64,000 bases of DNA from Streptomyces kaniharaensis (GTDB lineage Bacteria > Actinomycetota > Actinomycetes > Streptomycetales > Streptomycetaceae): assembly GCF_009569385.1 (NCBI RefSeq), contig NZ_WBOF01000001.1, positions 5,961,501 to 6,025,500 on the forward strand, given 5' to 3'. The notes beneath the pieces were generated by a model that saw nothing but the letters and a program-made list of their open reading frames with translations, ran no database searches and was not told the origin of the DNA. The position numbers and the translations under genes are program-made. This document shows positions 43,442 to 51,955 of this stretch, in pieces. How positions within the stretch are numbered: the first letter of the stretch is position 1; each line of letters begins with the position of its first letter.

Positions 43442-44419
43442 TCACACCCAGCCGAGCCGGGCCGCGCGCAGGCCCGCCTCGAAGCGGCTGCGGGCGCCGA
43501 GCCGCTCGATGAGCGCCGCCATGATCCGCCGGGCGGTGCGGGCCGAGATGTGCAGTTGGCCCGCGGCGGACTCGTCGGTGTGGCCCTGCGCCAGCAGGGC
43601 GAGGAGGGAACGTTCCTGCTCACTCGGCACGTACGAGGCGTCGGAGGGGTCGCTGCCGAGCGGTACGGCCGCTCCCCACTCCCGCTCGAACAGGGCGAGC
43701 AGCGGGGCGATCATGCCCGGCGCGGAGAGGAAGAGTGCGCCCTTGCGGCTGTCCGCGGGGTCGATCGGCACCAGGGCGTACGTCCGGTCGACCACCACCA
43801 TGCGGGTCGGCAGCGCGGCGGCCGTACGGAACTCACCGCCCTGCCCGACCAGCGCGCGGGTGTAACGCAGGGTAGCGGCGTCGCCGCGGACGGAGTCCAG
43901 GCCGATGGTGCGGATCGCCACGCCGCGCTGCAGGACGAGGGCGTCGTTGCGCACGGCGGCCTCCAGCGAGGCGGGGGACTGGGGCCCGCCGGGCATGAAG
44001 GTCAGGATCTCGTCCCCAGCCTCCAGGGCCAGACGCTCCAATCGCCCCTGCACCGAGTCGAGTCCGGCCAGTCGCTCGACACCGTCCGCCTGCTGGGCGC
44101 CGCCGCCCGCGCCGGCCAGGATCCTGATCAGGGCCTGCTGGCTGCCCGCCGCCTGGCGGTGGCTGCGGACCAGTTCCTCGTGCTGCTGCTCCAGTAGCCG
44201 CTTCATCCCGAGGACCGGGTCCACGACGGTGAACCTGCTGGGTGCCTCGAAGGACGCCTGGACCAACTGCAGCGCGAACAGCCTGTCAAGGCAGTCGCGG
44301 ATGCGGTCGGGCTCGACGTCCAGCTTGGCCGCGAGCTCGTCCACGCCCAGCGCCGTGTGGCTGAGCATCTCTTCGTAGACTGTCTGATCCAGCGTCTCCA
44401 GGCAGAGCGTCACGGACAT
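43442..44419 (-). CDS. LuxR-type regulator with TrmB-like N-terminal domain
   Basis: A 325-aa protein. The N-terminal 65 residues form a winged-helix-like TrmB domain (ETLDQTVYEEMLSHTALGVDELAAKLDVEP, about residues 7-37). A helical linker (70-110) and a middle domain follow. The C-terminal 60 residues are a LuxR helix-turn-helix (SEQERSLLALLAQGHTDESAAGQLHISARTARRIMAALIERLG). No phosphorylation domain. ATG chosen with GGAGG upstream. It is divergent from the NRPS operon, 250 bp from its first gene, so it is the best candidate for a pathway-specific regulator. The gap 44420-44669 must hold both promoters; no clear -35/-10 pair was assigned. Confidence 0.88.
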   Translation of the reverse strand: MSVTLCLETLDQTVYEEMLSHTALGVDELAAKLDVEPDRIRDCLDRLFALQLVQASFEAPSRFTVVDPVLGMKRLLEQQHEELVRSHRQAAGSQQALIRILAGAGGGAQQADGVERLAGLDSVQGRLERLALEAGDEILTFMPGGPQSPASLEAAVRNDALVLQRGVAIRTIGLDSVRGDAATLRYTRALVGQGGEFRTAAALPTRMVVVDRTYALVPIDPADSRKGALFLSAPGMIAPLLALFEREWGAAVPLGSDPSDASYVPSEQERSLLALLAQGHTDESAAGQLHISARTARRIMAALIERLGARSRFEAGLRAARLGWV

Positions 44420-44669
44420 CGCCTTCCCTCCTGCGGTCACCCCGTGGTTCTGCGAGCAGCCTGCACGCCGGCCATCTACGAGAGATACATGCCCGGCTCT
44501 ACGCAGGTGAGCGGGTGTCACAAAGCGGCCTGGACGTTTTTGCCGGTCCTGAACCTGTTCCCCGGAGGAAGCCGGCCGGCGAGGATGGACACGTCGCTCC
44601 GGCAGGCGCCGGACGCCCGCCGGGTGCTCACCCGGCCACCTCTCTCCCACTTCTGACGAGGGCACCGCC

Positions 44670-44849
44670 ATGACTTCTCGCATCCACGTCGTCCGTGCGG
44701 CCTGCGCCGCTGCCATCGTCCTGGCGACCGCCGCCGGCTGGCAGTCCGGTGGGCAGTCCGGTGGGGATGAGCACCCGCAGGTGCGCGCCACGGGGGCGCT
44801 TCACGCCGCAGCACCGGCCGTGGCCGCCCACGGCCTCATCTGGGACTGA
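44670..44849 (+). CDS. Small exported peptide (59 aa) leading the NRPS operon
   Basis: Starts at ATG with GAGG upstream. It encodes a basic start (MTSRIHVVR), a hydrophobic stretch (AACAAAIVLATAAG) and a polar tail of about 35 residues containing WQSGGQSGG, a two-fold QSGG repeat, and ending HGLIWD. The layout is a signal peptide plus short mature peptide. The 107-aa gene starts 11 bp after its stop, so it is the first gene of the NRPS operon and sits opposite the LuxR-type regulator. A quorum or autoinducer peptide, or a small membrane partner, are possibilities. The gene is too short for most gene finders. Confidence 0.6.
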   Translation: MTSRIHVVRAACAAAIVLATAAGWQSGGQSGGDEHPQVRATGALHAAAPAVAAHGLIWD

Positions 44850-44860
44850 CGCAGCCCGGC

Positions 44861-45184
44861 GTGGAGCTGACCCTCATCGCCCTCACCCCTGCCGACCCGG
44901 TCGCGGTCCGCCTGCCGGACCGCCGCCGCATCGTCGACCTGCTCTGGGCCGCGGCAGCCCCCGGGGAGCGCCTGGAGCACGTCAGTGTGCAGGTCAACCC
45001 GCGCGGCATCCGCCTCGGGATGTTCGCCGTGGCGACACCCGAACTGACCGCCAGAGCCGCCGCGCTGGCCATCTGCCGGCGAGCGCTCGCGACCTCCCCT
45101 CCGCTCAGCGGCTGGCGCATCGCCGGCGAACCATCCCTTCGACAAGACGTCATCCGCAACACGACGCGACAGGAGCATCCGTGA
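44861..45184 (+). CDS. 107-aa protein of unknown function, coupled to MbtH
   Basis: Starts at GTG 44861 and ends in a GTGA overlap with mbtH. The sequence alternates strands and helices (ELTLIALTPADPVAVRLPD, LEHVSVQVNPRGIRLGMFAVA, LTARAAALAICRRALA) and suggests a compact alpha/beta fold of the ferredoxin type. No signal peptide, cysteine cluster or catalytic motif. Position between the small exported peptide and MbtH, with coupled translation, ties it to the NRPS pathway or to the peptide. I do not recognise the family. Confidence 0.7.
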   Translation: MELTLIALTPADPVAVRLPDRRRIVDLLWAAAAPGERLEHVSVQVNPRGIRLGMFAVATPELTARAAALAICRRALATSPPLSGWRIAGEPSLRQDVIRNTTRQEHP

Positions 45185-45393
45185 CGAACCCCTTCGAGGA
45201 CGAGGAAGCCACCTACCTCGTCCTGGTCAACGAGGAGAACCAGCACTCCCTGTGGCCCGCCTCGCTCGCGGTCCCCGCGGGCTGGACGGTCACCCACGGC
45301 CCGGCCGGACGGCAGGACTGCCTGGACCACATCGAGAACACCTGGACCGACCTGCGCCCGGCGAGCCTGATCGCCGCCCTCAAGGAGGCGTGA
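45181..45393 (+). CDS. MbtH-like protein
   Basis: A 70-aa MbtH protein. Family signature residues are all present: NPFEDEEATYLVLVNEENQHSLWP, then VPAGWTVTHGPAGRQDCLDHIENTWTDLRP. The two conserved tryptophans of the binding cleft and the final LRPxSL are intact. MbtH proteins bind and activate NRPS adenylation domains. Starts at GTG overlapping the 107-aa gene. The six-gene stretch after it carries three A-domain-containing enzymes that could need it. Confidence 0.97.
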   Translation: MTNPFEDEEATYLVLVNEENQHSLWPASLAVPAGWTVTHGPAGRQDCLDHIENTWTDLRPASLIAALKEA

Positions 45394-45397
45394 TCCG

Positions 45398-46240
45398 ATG
45401 CCGATCCAGCGCACGGCCCGTCGCCGGCACTACCTGATGTGCCGCCCCTCCCACTTCACCGTCGACTACCGCATCAACCCGTGGATGGATCCGGCCAAGC
45501 CGACCGACACGGCGCTGGCCGTCCTGCAGTGGGAGCGGCTGTACGCCCTCTTCCAGGAGCTCGGTCACACCGTCGAACTGGTGGAGCCCGTACCCGGTCT
45601 GCCCGACATGGTCTACGCCGCCAACGGTGCCACGGTGCTGAACGGCCGCGTTCTGGTAGCCAACTTCCGGCACGCCGAACGAGCCGCAGAGGCGCCCGCC
45701 TACCAGGCGTGGTTCGAGCGCAACGGCTACACCGAGGTGCACGCCGCCCGCCACGTCAACGAGGGCGAGGGCGACTACCTGGTCGCCGGCGACCGCATCC
45801 TGGCCGGCACCGGTTTCCGTACCCACCGGGCCGCGCACGCCGAGGCCGAGCACGTGCTCGGCGCCCCGGTCGTGAGCCTCACCCTGGTGGACCCGCGCTT
45901 CTACCACCTGGACACCGCGCTCGCCGTGCTCGACGACGACGAGATCATGTACTTCCCGGGAGCCTTCTCGGCGGAGTCCCGCGCGACCCTGCGCGAGCTG
46001 TACCCCGACGCGCTCATCGCCACCGAGGCCGACGCCGAGGCGTTCGGGCTGAACGCGGTCTCCGACGGGCGCCACGTGCTGCTGTCCCAGACCGCGCGCG
46101 ACCTCGCGGACCGGTTGGCCGAGCGCGGCTTCGAGCCGATCGGCGTCGACCTCTCCGAGCTGTTCAAGGGCGGCGGCAGCGTCAAGTGCTGCACCCTGGA
46201 GCTGCGTCACGCCGCACCGGCCCCGGGCGGTGCGCAGTGA
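45398..46240 (+). CDS. Dimethylargininase (DDAH)-like amidinohydrolase
   Basis: A 280-aa enzyme of the guanidine-modifying pentein fold. Conserved elements are an N-terminal LMCRPSHFTVDYRINPWM, EGEGDYL with Glu124, FYHLDTALAVLDD with His170, and the C-terminal GGGSVKCCTLEL with catalytic Cys264 or Cys265. This pattern is dimethylarginine/arginine hydrolase (citrulline-forming). It acts on a free guanidino amino acid, converting it to citrulline and an amine, or may shift a guanidino group. In this cluster it could supply citrulline or another arginine-derived building block, or a self-resistance step; which one is not shown by the sequence. Starts 5 bp after MbtH with AAGGAGG upstream, and its stop overlaps the oxygenase start. 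Confidence 0.85.
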   Translation: MPIQRTARRRHYLMCRPSHFTVDYRINPWMDPAKPTDTALAVLQWERLYALFQELGHTVELVEPVPGLPDMVYAANGATVLNGRVLVANFRHAERAAEAPAYQAWFERNGYTEVHAARHVNEGEGDYLVAGDRILAGTGFRTHRAAHAEAEHVLGAPVVSLTLVDPRFYHLDTALAVLDDDEIMYFPGAFSAESRATLRELYPDALIATEADAEAFGLNAVSDGRHVLLSQTARDLADRLAERGFEPIGVDLSELFKGGGSVKCCTLELRHAAPAPGGAQ

Positions 46241-47292
46241 CCGACGCACCGACGAACGGCTCACCGGTGGGCGGCGGCGCCCTCGACTGGCACACGGAGC
46301 CGGGTGCCCCCGCCACCGTCCAGGCACCCGAGCTGGCCGACGCGGCCGAAGCCCGCGCCTGGCTCGCGGACCACCACGGCGAGCTCCGGGCCGGACTGCA
46401 CCGGTACGGGGCGGTGTACCTGCGCGGACTGCCGGTGCACAGCGTGGAGGACTTCGCCCTGGTCCGCGACGAGCTGATCCCGCGGGCGACCCCGTACCGG
46501 GAGAAGGCCACTCCGCGCAGCGACTTCGGCGGCGGGGTCTTCTCCTCCACGGACCTGCCCGCCGGGCAGGCGATCAGGCCGCACAACGAGAACAGCTACA
46601 CCCTGACCTTTCCGGGGCTGCTGCTCTTCGGTTGCCTGACCGCGCCCGAGGAGGGCGGTGCCACCCCGGTCGCCGACTGCCGCGAGGTGCTGCGCACCCT
46701 TCCGGCCGAGCTGGTCGAGCGGATGCGCGCATCCGGCTGGATCCTGACCCGTAACTACTCGGAAAGCCTCTCGGTCGCCTGGCAGTCCGCGTTCGGGACG
46801 GAGCTCCCCGATCAGGTCGAGCGGTACTGCGCCGAGAACCACATCTCCTGCACCTGGGGTGCGGACGGCCGGCTGCGCACCAGCCAGGTGCGGCCCGGGA
46901 TCATCCGGCACCCGCACACCGGGGAGGACGTGTGGTTCAACCACCTGGCGTTCTGGAGCCAGTTCTCCCTGGACGGCGAGATCCGCGACGTCCTGCTGGA
47001 CGAACTCGGGCCGGACGGGCTGCCGTTCAACACCGGGCTCGGTGACGGCATCCCGCTGACCGCGGCGGACCTGGAGACCGTCAACACCGCGTACGAGAAC
47101 GCCACCGTGCGCCGCGCCTGGCAGCCGGGCGACCTCCTGCTGGTCGACAACATCCTGACCGCGCACGCCCGCGACCCCTTCCGGGGTGAGCGCCGGATCG
47201 TGGTCGCCATGGGCGAGCCGATCTCGGTGTACGACTGCGCACCGACCGTCGCCCCGAGCGCGACTGCCGCCACGGCGGTGTCCCGTGGTTGA
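46237..47292 (+). CDS. Fe(II)/2-oxoglutarate oxygenase (SyrP/AsnO/TauD-like)
   Basis: A 351-aa enzyme. The metal-binding HxE is His116-Asn-Glu118 in RPHNENSY. The distal ligand histidine is likely in LTAHARDPF near the C-terminus, followed by the conserved arginine in GERR for 2-oxoglutarate. The PHNEN...FPGLLLFGCL block and ADCREVL match the TauD/clavaminate-synthase-like SyrP subgroup, which hydroxylates amino acids, often on carrier proteins. GTG start overlaps the DDAH stop. It overlaps the A-PCP gene by 8 bp, so the two are translated together; beta-hydroxylation of the aminoacyl group on that PCP is the best guess. Confidence 0.88.
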   Translation: MTDAPTNGSPVGGGALDWHTEPGAPATVQAPELADAAEARAWLADHHGELRAGLHRYGAVYLRGLPVHSVEDFALVRDELIPRATPYREKATPRSDFGGGVFSSTDLPAGQAIRPHNENSYTLTFPGLLLFGCLTAPEEGGATPVADCREVLRTLPAELVERMRASGWILTRNYSESLSVAWQSAFGTELPDQVERYCAENHISCTWGADGRLRTSQVRPGIIRHPHTGEDVWFNHLAFWSQFSLDGEIRDVLLDELGPDGLPFNTGLGDGIPLTAADLETVNTAYENATVRRAWQPGDLLLVDNILTAHARDPFRGERRIVVAMGEPISVYDCAPTVAPSATAATAVSRG

Positions 47293-49012
47293 CCCGCAGG
47301 CCCTGGTGGGCCGATTCCTGCAGAGCGTCCGGTCGTTCCCGGACCGGGCCGCGGTGCACGGCGCCGACGGGACCCTCACCTTCGCCGAACTGGGCGAGCG
47401 CACGGCCCGGCTGGCCGGGGCGCTGCGCGCGCTCGGCATCGGCCGTGGCGACCGGGTGGGGGTGAGCGTGCCCAGGGGAGCGGACTGGGTCGTGGCCCCG
47501 CTGGCCGTCTGGCGGGCGGGCGCCGCCTACGTGCCGCTCGATCCGGCGTACCCCGACGATCGGCTCGCCTTCGTCGCCGCCGACGCGGGACTGCGCGCGG
47601 TGGTCTCGGACACGGGCCGGCCCTCGTGGGCGGACGGACTACCGGTGCTGAGCTCCCACCAGCCGGACCGGCCCGGCGAGGAACCGCACGACGGCGTGGG
47701 CGACTCGCGCGCCCCGGCGTACGTCATCTACACCTCGGGGTCGACCGGACGCCCCAAGGGGGTGGAGGTCGCGCACGGGAGCGTCGCCGCACTGGTGGCG
47801 GGCCTGGAGGAGCGCGGCGTCTACCCGGCCGGGCACCGGGTGGTCGGATGGAACGCCAGCCTGTCCTTCGACGCGTCCGTGCAGCAGTGGGTCCGGGTCT
47901 GCCGGGGCGACACCCTGGTCGTCCTGACCGACGAGGACCGCACCGACCCCGGCCGGCTGGACGCGCTGCTCGACGAGCACGCCGTGACGGACCTCGACTT
48001 CACCCCGTCCCACTGGCAGCTGGTCGGTCCGCGGCTGCGGCCCGGTCGGGCCCTGCGGCTGCTGCTCGGCGGCGAGCCGGTGCCCGAGCGGCTGTGGCGG
48101 TCGCTGGCCCGGGCGGAACTGCTGGAGGCGTGGAACCTCTACGGTCCGACCGAATGCACCGTCGACGCCACCGCGACCCGGATCACCGGCGACGCACCGC
48201 GCCTCGGCGACGGCCTGGCCCATGTGCGCGCCCATGTGCTCGACGAGGCGCTGAGGCCCGCCACCAGGGGAGAGCTGTACCTGGCGGGTCCGGCCGTGGC
48301 CGTCGGGTACGTCGGGCGGCCGGGACTGACCGCCGAGCGGTTCGTCGCGGATCCCTTCGCCGCCGACGGCACCCGGATGTACCGCACCGGGGACGAGGTC
48401 CGGCGCCGGCCGGACGGCACGCTGGAGTTCCTCGGCCGCACCGACCGCCAGATCAAGATCCGCGGCTTCCGGGTGGAGCCCGGCGAGCTGGAGGACCGGC
48501 TGCGCGTTCACCCCCAGGTCACCGCCGCCGTCGCCGCGCCGCGCTCGGGCCCGGACGGGGACGCCTTCCTCGCGGCCTACTACGTCCTGGCGCCGGAAGG
48601 GACGGTGAGCGGCGACGAACTGCGCGCCCACTGTGCCGCCGGGCTGCCCGGACACCTCGTACCGTCCGCCCTCGTACGGATGGACGCGCTGCCCCTGACC
48701 CCCAACGGCAAGGTGGACACCGCCGCGCTGCCCGCCGTCACCTCGGTGCCGGACACCGCCGGACGGTCCCCCGAGACCGAGCTCGAACAGCTGATCGCCG
48801 GAGTCTGGGCCGATGTGCTCGGCCGTGACACCGTCCACGCGGACGAGAACTTCTTCGCCCTCGGCGGCCACTCGCTGGTGGCGCTGCGGGTGGTCTCCCG
48901 CCTCAAGCGGGACGCCGGGATCGTGCTGCGGACCAAGGACGTCTACCGGTTCCCCCGGCTGAGGGACCTGGCCCGCCACGCGGAGTCGGTCCGTGCGGAA
49001 GCGGCCTCGTGA
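47285..49012 (+). CDS. NRPS A-PCP didomain, predicted glutamine-activating
   Basis: A 575-aa protein without a condensation domain. The A domain runs from about 5 to 500: A3 YTSGSTGRPKG, A5 YGPTE, A7 YRTGDE, A8 FLGRTDRQIKIRGFRVEPGE, A10 NGKVD. The PCP (about 510-570) has FFALGGHSLVAL. My eye alignment to GrsA-PheA gives the pocket D-A-Q-D-L-G-L-V-D-K, very close to the reported Gln code DAQDLGVVDK. Start at the GTG that keeps the frame and overlaps the oxygenase stop. A free-standing A-PCP coupled to an oxygenase is a known layout for amino-acid hydroxylation on a carrier (for example Glu in kutzneride). It could also serve as a loading module. Confidence 0.93.
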   Translation: MVDPQALVGRFLQSVRSFPDRAAVHGADGTLTFAELGERTARLAGALRALGIGRGDRVGVSVPRGADWVVAPLAVWRAGAAYVPLDPAYPDDRLAFVAADAGLRAVVSDTGRPSWADGLPVLSSHQPDRPGEEPHDGVGDSRAPAYVIYTSGSTGRPKGVEVAHGSVAALVAGLEERGVYPAGHRVVGWNASLSFDASVQQWVRVCRGDTLVVLTDEDRTDPGRLDALLDEHAVTDLDFTPSHWQLVGPRLRPGRALRLLLGGEPVPERLWRSLARAELLEAWNLYGPTECTVDATATRITGDAPRLGDGLAHVRAHVLDEALRPATRGELYLAGPAVAVGYVGRPGLTAERFVADPFAADGTRMYRTGDEVRRRPDGTLEFLGRTDRQIKIRGFRVEPGELEDRLRVHPQVTAAVAAPRSGPDGDAFLAAYYVLAPEGTVSGDELRAHCAAGLPGHLVPSALVRMDALPLTPNGKVDTAALPAVTSVPDTAGRSPETELEQLIAGVWADVLGRDTVHADENFFALGGHSLVALRVVSRLKRDAGIVLRTKDVYRFPRLRDLARHAESVRAEAAS

Positions 49013-49779
49013 GCGCCCCGGACACCACCGTGGTGCGGCTGAAGAGCAGCCTGGACCCGGCCCGCACCCTGGTGTGCCTCGGCTTCTGCGGCGGCGGCAC
49101 CGCGACCTACCACTCCTGGATCCCGGTGCTGCCGGACGACGTCGACCTGGTGGCGATCTGCTATCCGGGGCGCGAAGGCCGCTTCGCCGAGGAGTGCGCG
49201 CAGACGTGGAGCGAGCTCGCGGCGGACACCGCGCAGGGCGTCGCCTCGGTCGCGGCGCAGGGGCCGTACGTCCTGTTCGGCCACAGCATGGGCGGCTGGA
49301 TGGCCTTCGACGTCACCGCCCGGCTCGCGGCGGCGGGCGCCCCCGCGCCACAGGCACTGGTCGTCTCCGCCTGCAACGCCCCGGACCGGGGGGTGACCGA
49401 CCGGGACCGGTTCCTGGCCCAGGGACAGCGCGACGACGAACTCCTCGACTGGATGCGAACCCACGGCCTGCTGCCCGATCACGTTCTCGACGAACCCGAA
49501 CTCACCGAGATGGCAGTGGAGTTGATGCGCGCCGACCTGCGCGCCCGGGACACCTTCCACTACACCCCGGGGACCCGGGTCGACGTGCCGCTCCAGGTGT
49601 TCTCCGGCGACCGGGATCCGGTGATCGGGGCGGATGTCGGCTCCCGCTGGGCGGGCCTGACCGACGGCGCGTTCCGCCACGACGTCCTGCCGGGAGGCCA
49701 CTTCTACACGCCCGAGGTCTGGCGCGACCTCCCGACCCGGATCGCCTCGCTCACGTCTCCCGCCACCGCCGCCCTCTGA
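49009..49779 (+). CDS. Type II thioesterase
   Basis: A 256-aa alpha/beta hydrolase of the NRPS TEII family. Nucleophile Ser93 is in FGHSMGG. The catalytic aspartate lies in FSGDRDPVIG and the histidine in PGGHFY near residue 230. YPGREGRFAE early in the chain is typical. It clears wrongly loaded or stalled acyl groups from carrier proteins and so restores the assembly line. Starts at GTG overlapping the A-PCP stop. It precedes the Hpg-pathway genes by 14 bp. Confidence 0.95.
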   Translation: MSAPDTTVVRLKSSLDPARTLVCLGFCGGGTATYHSWIPVLPDDVDLVAICYPGREGRFAEECAQTWSELAADTAQGVASVAAQGPYVLFGHSMGGWMAFDVTARLAAAGAPAPQALVVSACNAPDRGVTDRDRFLAQGQRDDELLDWMRTHGLLPDHVLDEPELTEMAVELMRADLRARDTFHYTPGTRVDVPLQVFSGDRDPVIGADVGSRWAGLTDGAFRHDVLPGGHFYTPEVWRDLPTRIASLTSPATAAL

Positions 49780-49793
49780 CGAACGGCTCAACC

Positions 49794-50855
49794 ATGACTT
49801 TCTCTCCCGCATTCGGCATCAGCCACGTCGAGTTCTACGTCGCCGACGTCGACTCGGCCGCGGCCGAGCTGACCGACCGCTACGGCTTCCGCCCGGTGGC
49901 CCGCGCCGCCTCCGCGCAGGCGCAGTCCCTCGCGCTGCGCCAGGGCCGCATCGTCCTCGTGCTCACCCAGGCCCGCTCGCCGCACCACCCGGGCGCCGAC
50001 TACGTGCTGGCCCACGGCGACGGCGTGGCCGACATCGCGCTGACCGTGACCGACGTACCCGCCGTCTTCGACGAGGCGGTCTCCCGCGGGGCGGTGCCGC
50101 TCGCCGTGCCGCGCCGCCACCCCGACGGCCGGACCACGGCGGTGCTGGCCGGCTTCGGCGACGTGGTGCACACGCTCGTCGAACCCGGGCCCACCGGACT
50201 CCCGCCGGGCTTCACCGCGCTGCCGGACGCCGTGCCGGAGCGTGATGACGAACTCCTGGAGGAACTCGACCACTTCGCCGTCTGCCTGCTGCCCGGGGAG
50301 CTGGAGCGCACGGTGGACTTCTACACGCGGGTGCTCGGCTTCCGCATGGTCTTCCAGGAGCTGATCAGGGTCGGTGCCCAGGCCATGGACTCCAAGGTGG
50401 TGCAGAGCCGCACCGGCGAGGTCACCCTGACCCTGATAGAGCCCGACACGAGCGCCGAGCCCGGCCAGATCGACCGCTTCCTGGCCGAACACGGCGGCTG
50501 CGGCGTCCAGCACGTGGCCTTCGCCTCCCGGGACATCGTCCGGGCCGTCGGCACGCTGCGCGACCGCGGCGTCGAGTTCCTGAGCGTCCCCGACGCCTAC
50601 TACACGATGCTCGCCGACCGCCTCGACCTGGCCCGGCACAGCACGTCCGAGCTGCACGAGATCAACGTCCTGGTCGACGAGGACCACGACGGCCAGCTGT
50701 TCCAGATCTTCACCCGCTCCACCCATCCGCGGCGCACGCTGTTCCACGAGGTGATCGAGCGCTTCGGCGCCCGCACCTTCGGCAACGGCAACATCAAGGC
50801 GCTGTACGAAGCCGTCGAGGCGGAGCGCCTGGACGCCGGGGCGGTGCCGCGGTGA
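49794..50855 (+). CDS. hmaS: 4-hydroxymandelate synthase
   Basis: A 353-aa non-heme iron dioxygenase of the HPPD family. The metal ligands read directly: His160 in LDHFAVC, His240 in VQHVAFA and Glu319 in LFHEVIER, closely matching the published HmaS ligand positions H161/H241/E320. The AMDSKVVQS segment around Ser200 matches the HmaS type. It converts 4-hydroxyphenylpyruvate to 4-hydroxymandelate, first step of the 4-hydroxyphenylglycine pathway. Hmo and HpgT follow directly, which separates it from a catabolic HPPD. The stop overlaps the Hmo start by 4 bp. Confidence 0.93.
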   Translation: MTFSPAFGISHVEFYVADVDSAAAELTDRYGFRPVARAASAQAQSLALRQGRIVLVLTQARSPHHPGADYVLAHGDGVADIALTVTDVPAVFDEAVSRGAVPLAVPRRHPDGRTTAVLAGFGDVVHTLVEPGPTGLPPGFTALPDAVPERDDELLEELDHFAVCLLPGELERTVDFYTRVLGFRMVFQELIRVGAQAMDSKVVQSRTGEVTLTLIEPDTSAEPGQIDRFLAEHGGCGVQHVAFASRDIVRAVGTLRDRGVEFLSVPDAYYTMLADRLDLARHSTSELHEINVLVDEDHDGQLFQIFTRSTHPRRTLFHEVIERFGARTFGNGNIKALYEAVEAERLDAGAVPR

Positions 50856-51955
50856 GCGATCAGGGCACGGGCCACGACCCCGTACGGCTGGAGGAGTTCG
50901 CCGAGCTCGCGCGCCGGACACTGCCCCGGGAGGTCTGGGACTTCATCGAGGGCGGTAGCGGCGAGGAACTGACCCTGGCCGCCAACCGCGCCGCACTGGA
51001 CCGGATCGGGATCGTGCCCCGGGTCCTCGTCGGCGGGACGGCGTGCGAGACCGCAACCGAACTCCTCGGCGCCCGGGCGGCCCTGCCGGTCGCCGTCGCA
51101 CCGATGGCGTACCAGCGGCTGGTCCACCCCGAGGGCGAACTCGCCACCGCCCGCGCGGCCGCGGCCGAGGGCGTGCCGTTCACCGTGAGCACGCTCAGCA
51201 GCCAACCGGTCGAGGCCGTCACCGCGCTGGGCGGCACCACCTGGTTCCAGCTCTACTGCCAGCAGGACCCGGCGGCCACGGCCGACCTGGTCCGGCGCGC
51301 CGAGGAAGCCGGCTGCGCGGCGCTGATGGTCACGGTGGACGTGCCCTCGATGGGCCGCCGACTGCGCGACCTCCGCAACGGCTTCGCGCTGCCCTCCGAC
51401 GTGACGGCCGTCCACCTCGACCCGGCCGGCAACCGCCGGGCCGGGGACCGGCAGACCGGTGTCTCGGCCGTGGCGGAACACACGGCCGAGACCTTCGCCC
51501 GTTCCCTGAGCTGGGACGACCTCGCCCGGCTCCGCGGCGAGACGCGGCTGCCCCTGATCGTCAAGGGGATCCTCGATCCGGGCGACGCCGCCACCGCCGC
51601 CTCCCTCGGCGCGGACGCCATCGTGGTCTCCAACCACGGCGGCCGCCAGCTGGACGGCGCGGTGGCCAGCGTGGACATGCTGCGCGCCGTGCGCGAAGCC
51701 GTACCCGCCCGCTGCCGGGTGCTGGTGGACAGCGGGATCCGCAGCGGCACCGACGTCCTCAAGGTCCTGGCACTCGGCGCGAGCGGCGTCCTGCTGGGCC
51801 GACCCGTCCTGTGGGGCCTGGCCGCCGACGGCGGGCCGGGGGTGAGCCGGGTCCTGCGCCTGCTGCGGACCGAGCTGCGCTCCGCCCTGGAACTGTCCGG
51901 CTGTTCCGGCCCGGCCGACGCACCGTGGCTCTCGGTCCTGGGGGCGGCCCGATGA
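50852..51955 (+). CDS. hmo: 4-hydroxymandelate oxidase
   Basis: A 367-aa FMN-dependent alpha-hydroxyacid oxidase. The FMN and substrate residues are visible: PMAYQRLVHPEGE, TVDVPSMGRR, Lys238 in LIVKGI, and the active-site His262-Gly-Gly-Arg265 in SNHGGRQLDG. VDSGIRSGTDVLKVLALGA binds the FMN phosphate. It oxidises 4-hydroxymandelate to 4-hydroxyphenylglyoxylate, second step of Hpg synthesis. GTG start overlaps the HmaS stop, and its own stop overlaps the aminotransferase start (ATGA). Confidence 0.93.
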   Translation: MSDQGTGHDPVRLEEFAELARRTLPREVWDFIEGGSGEELTLAANRAALDRIGIVPRVLVGGTACETATELLGARAALPVAVAPMAYQRLVHPEGELATARAAAAEGVPFTVSTLSSQPVEAVTALGGTTWFQLYCQQDPAATADLVRRAEEAGCAALMVTVDVPSMGRRLRDLRNGFALPSDVTAVHLDPAGNRRAGDRQTGVSAVAEHTAETFARSLSWDDLARLRGETRLPLIVKGILDPGDAATAASLGADAIVVSNHGGRQLDGAVASVDMLRAVREAVPARCRVLVDSGIRSGTDVLKVLALGASGVLLGRPVLWGLAADGGPGVSRVLRLLRTELRSALELSGCSGPADAPWLSVLGAAR

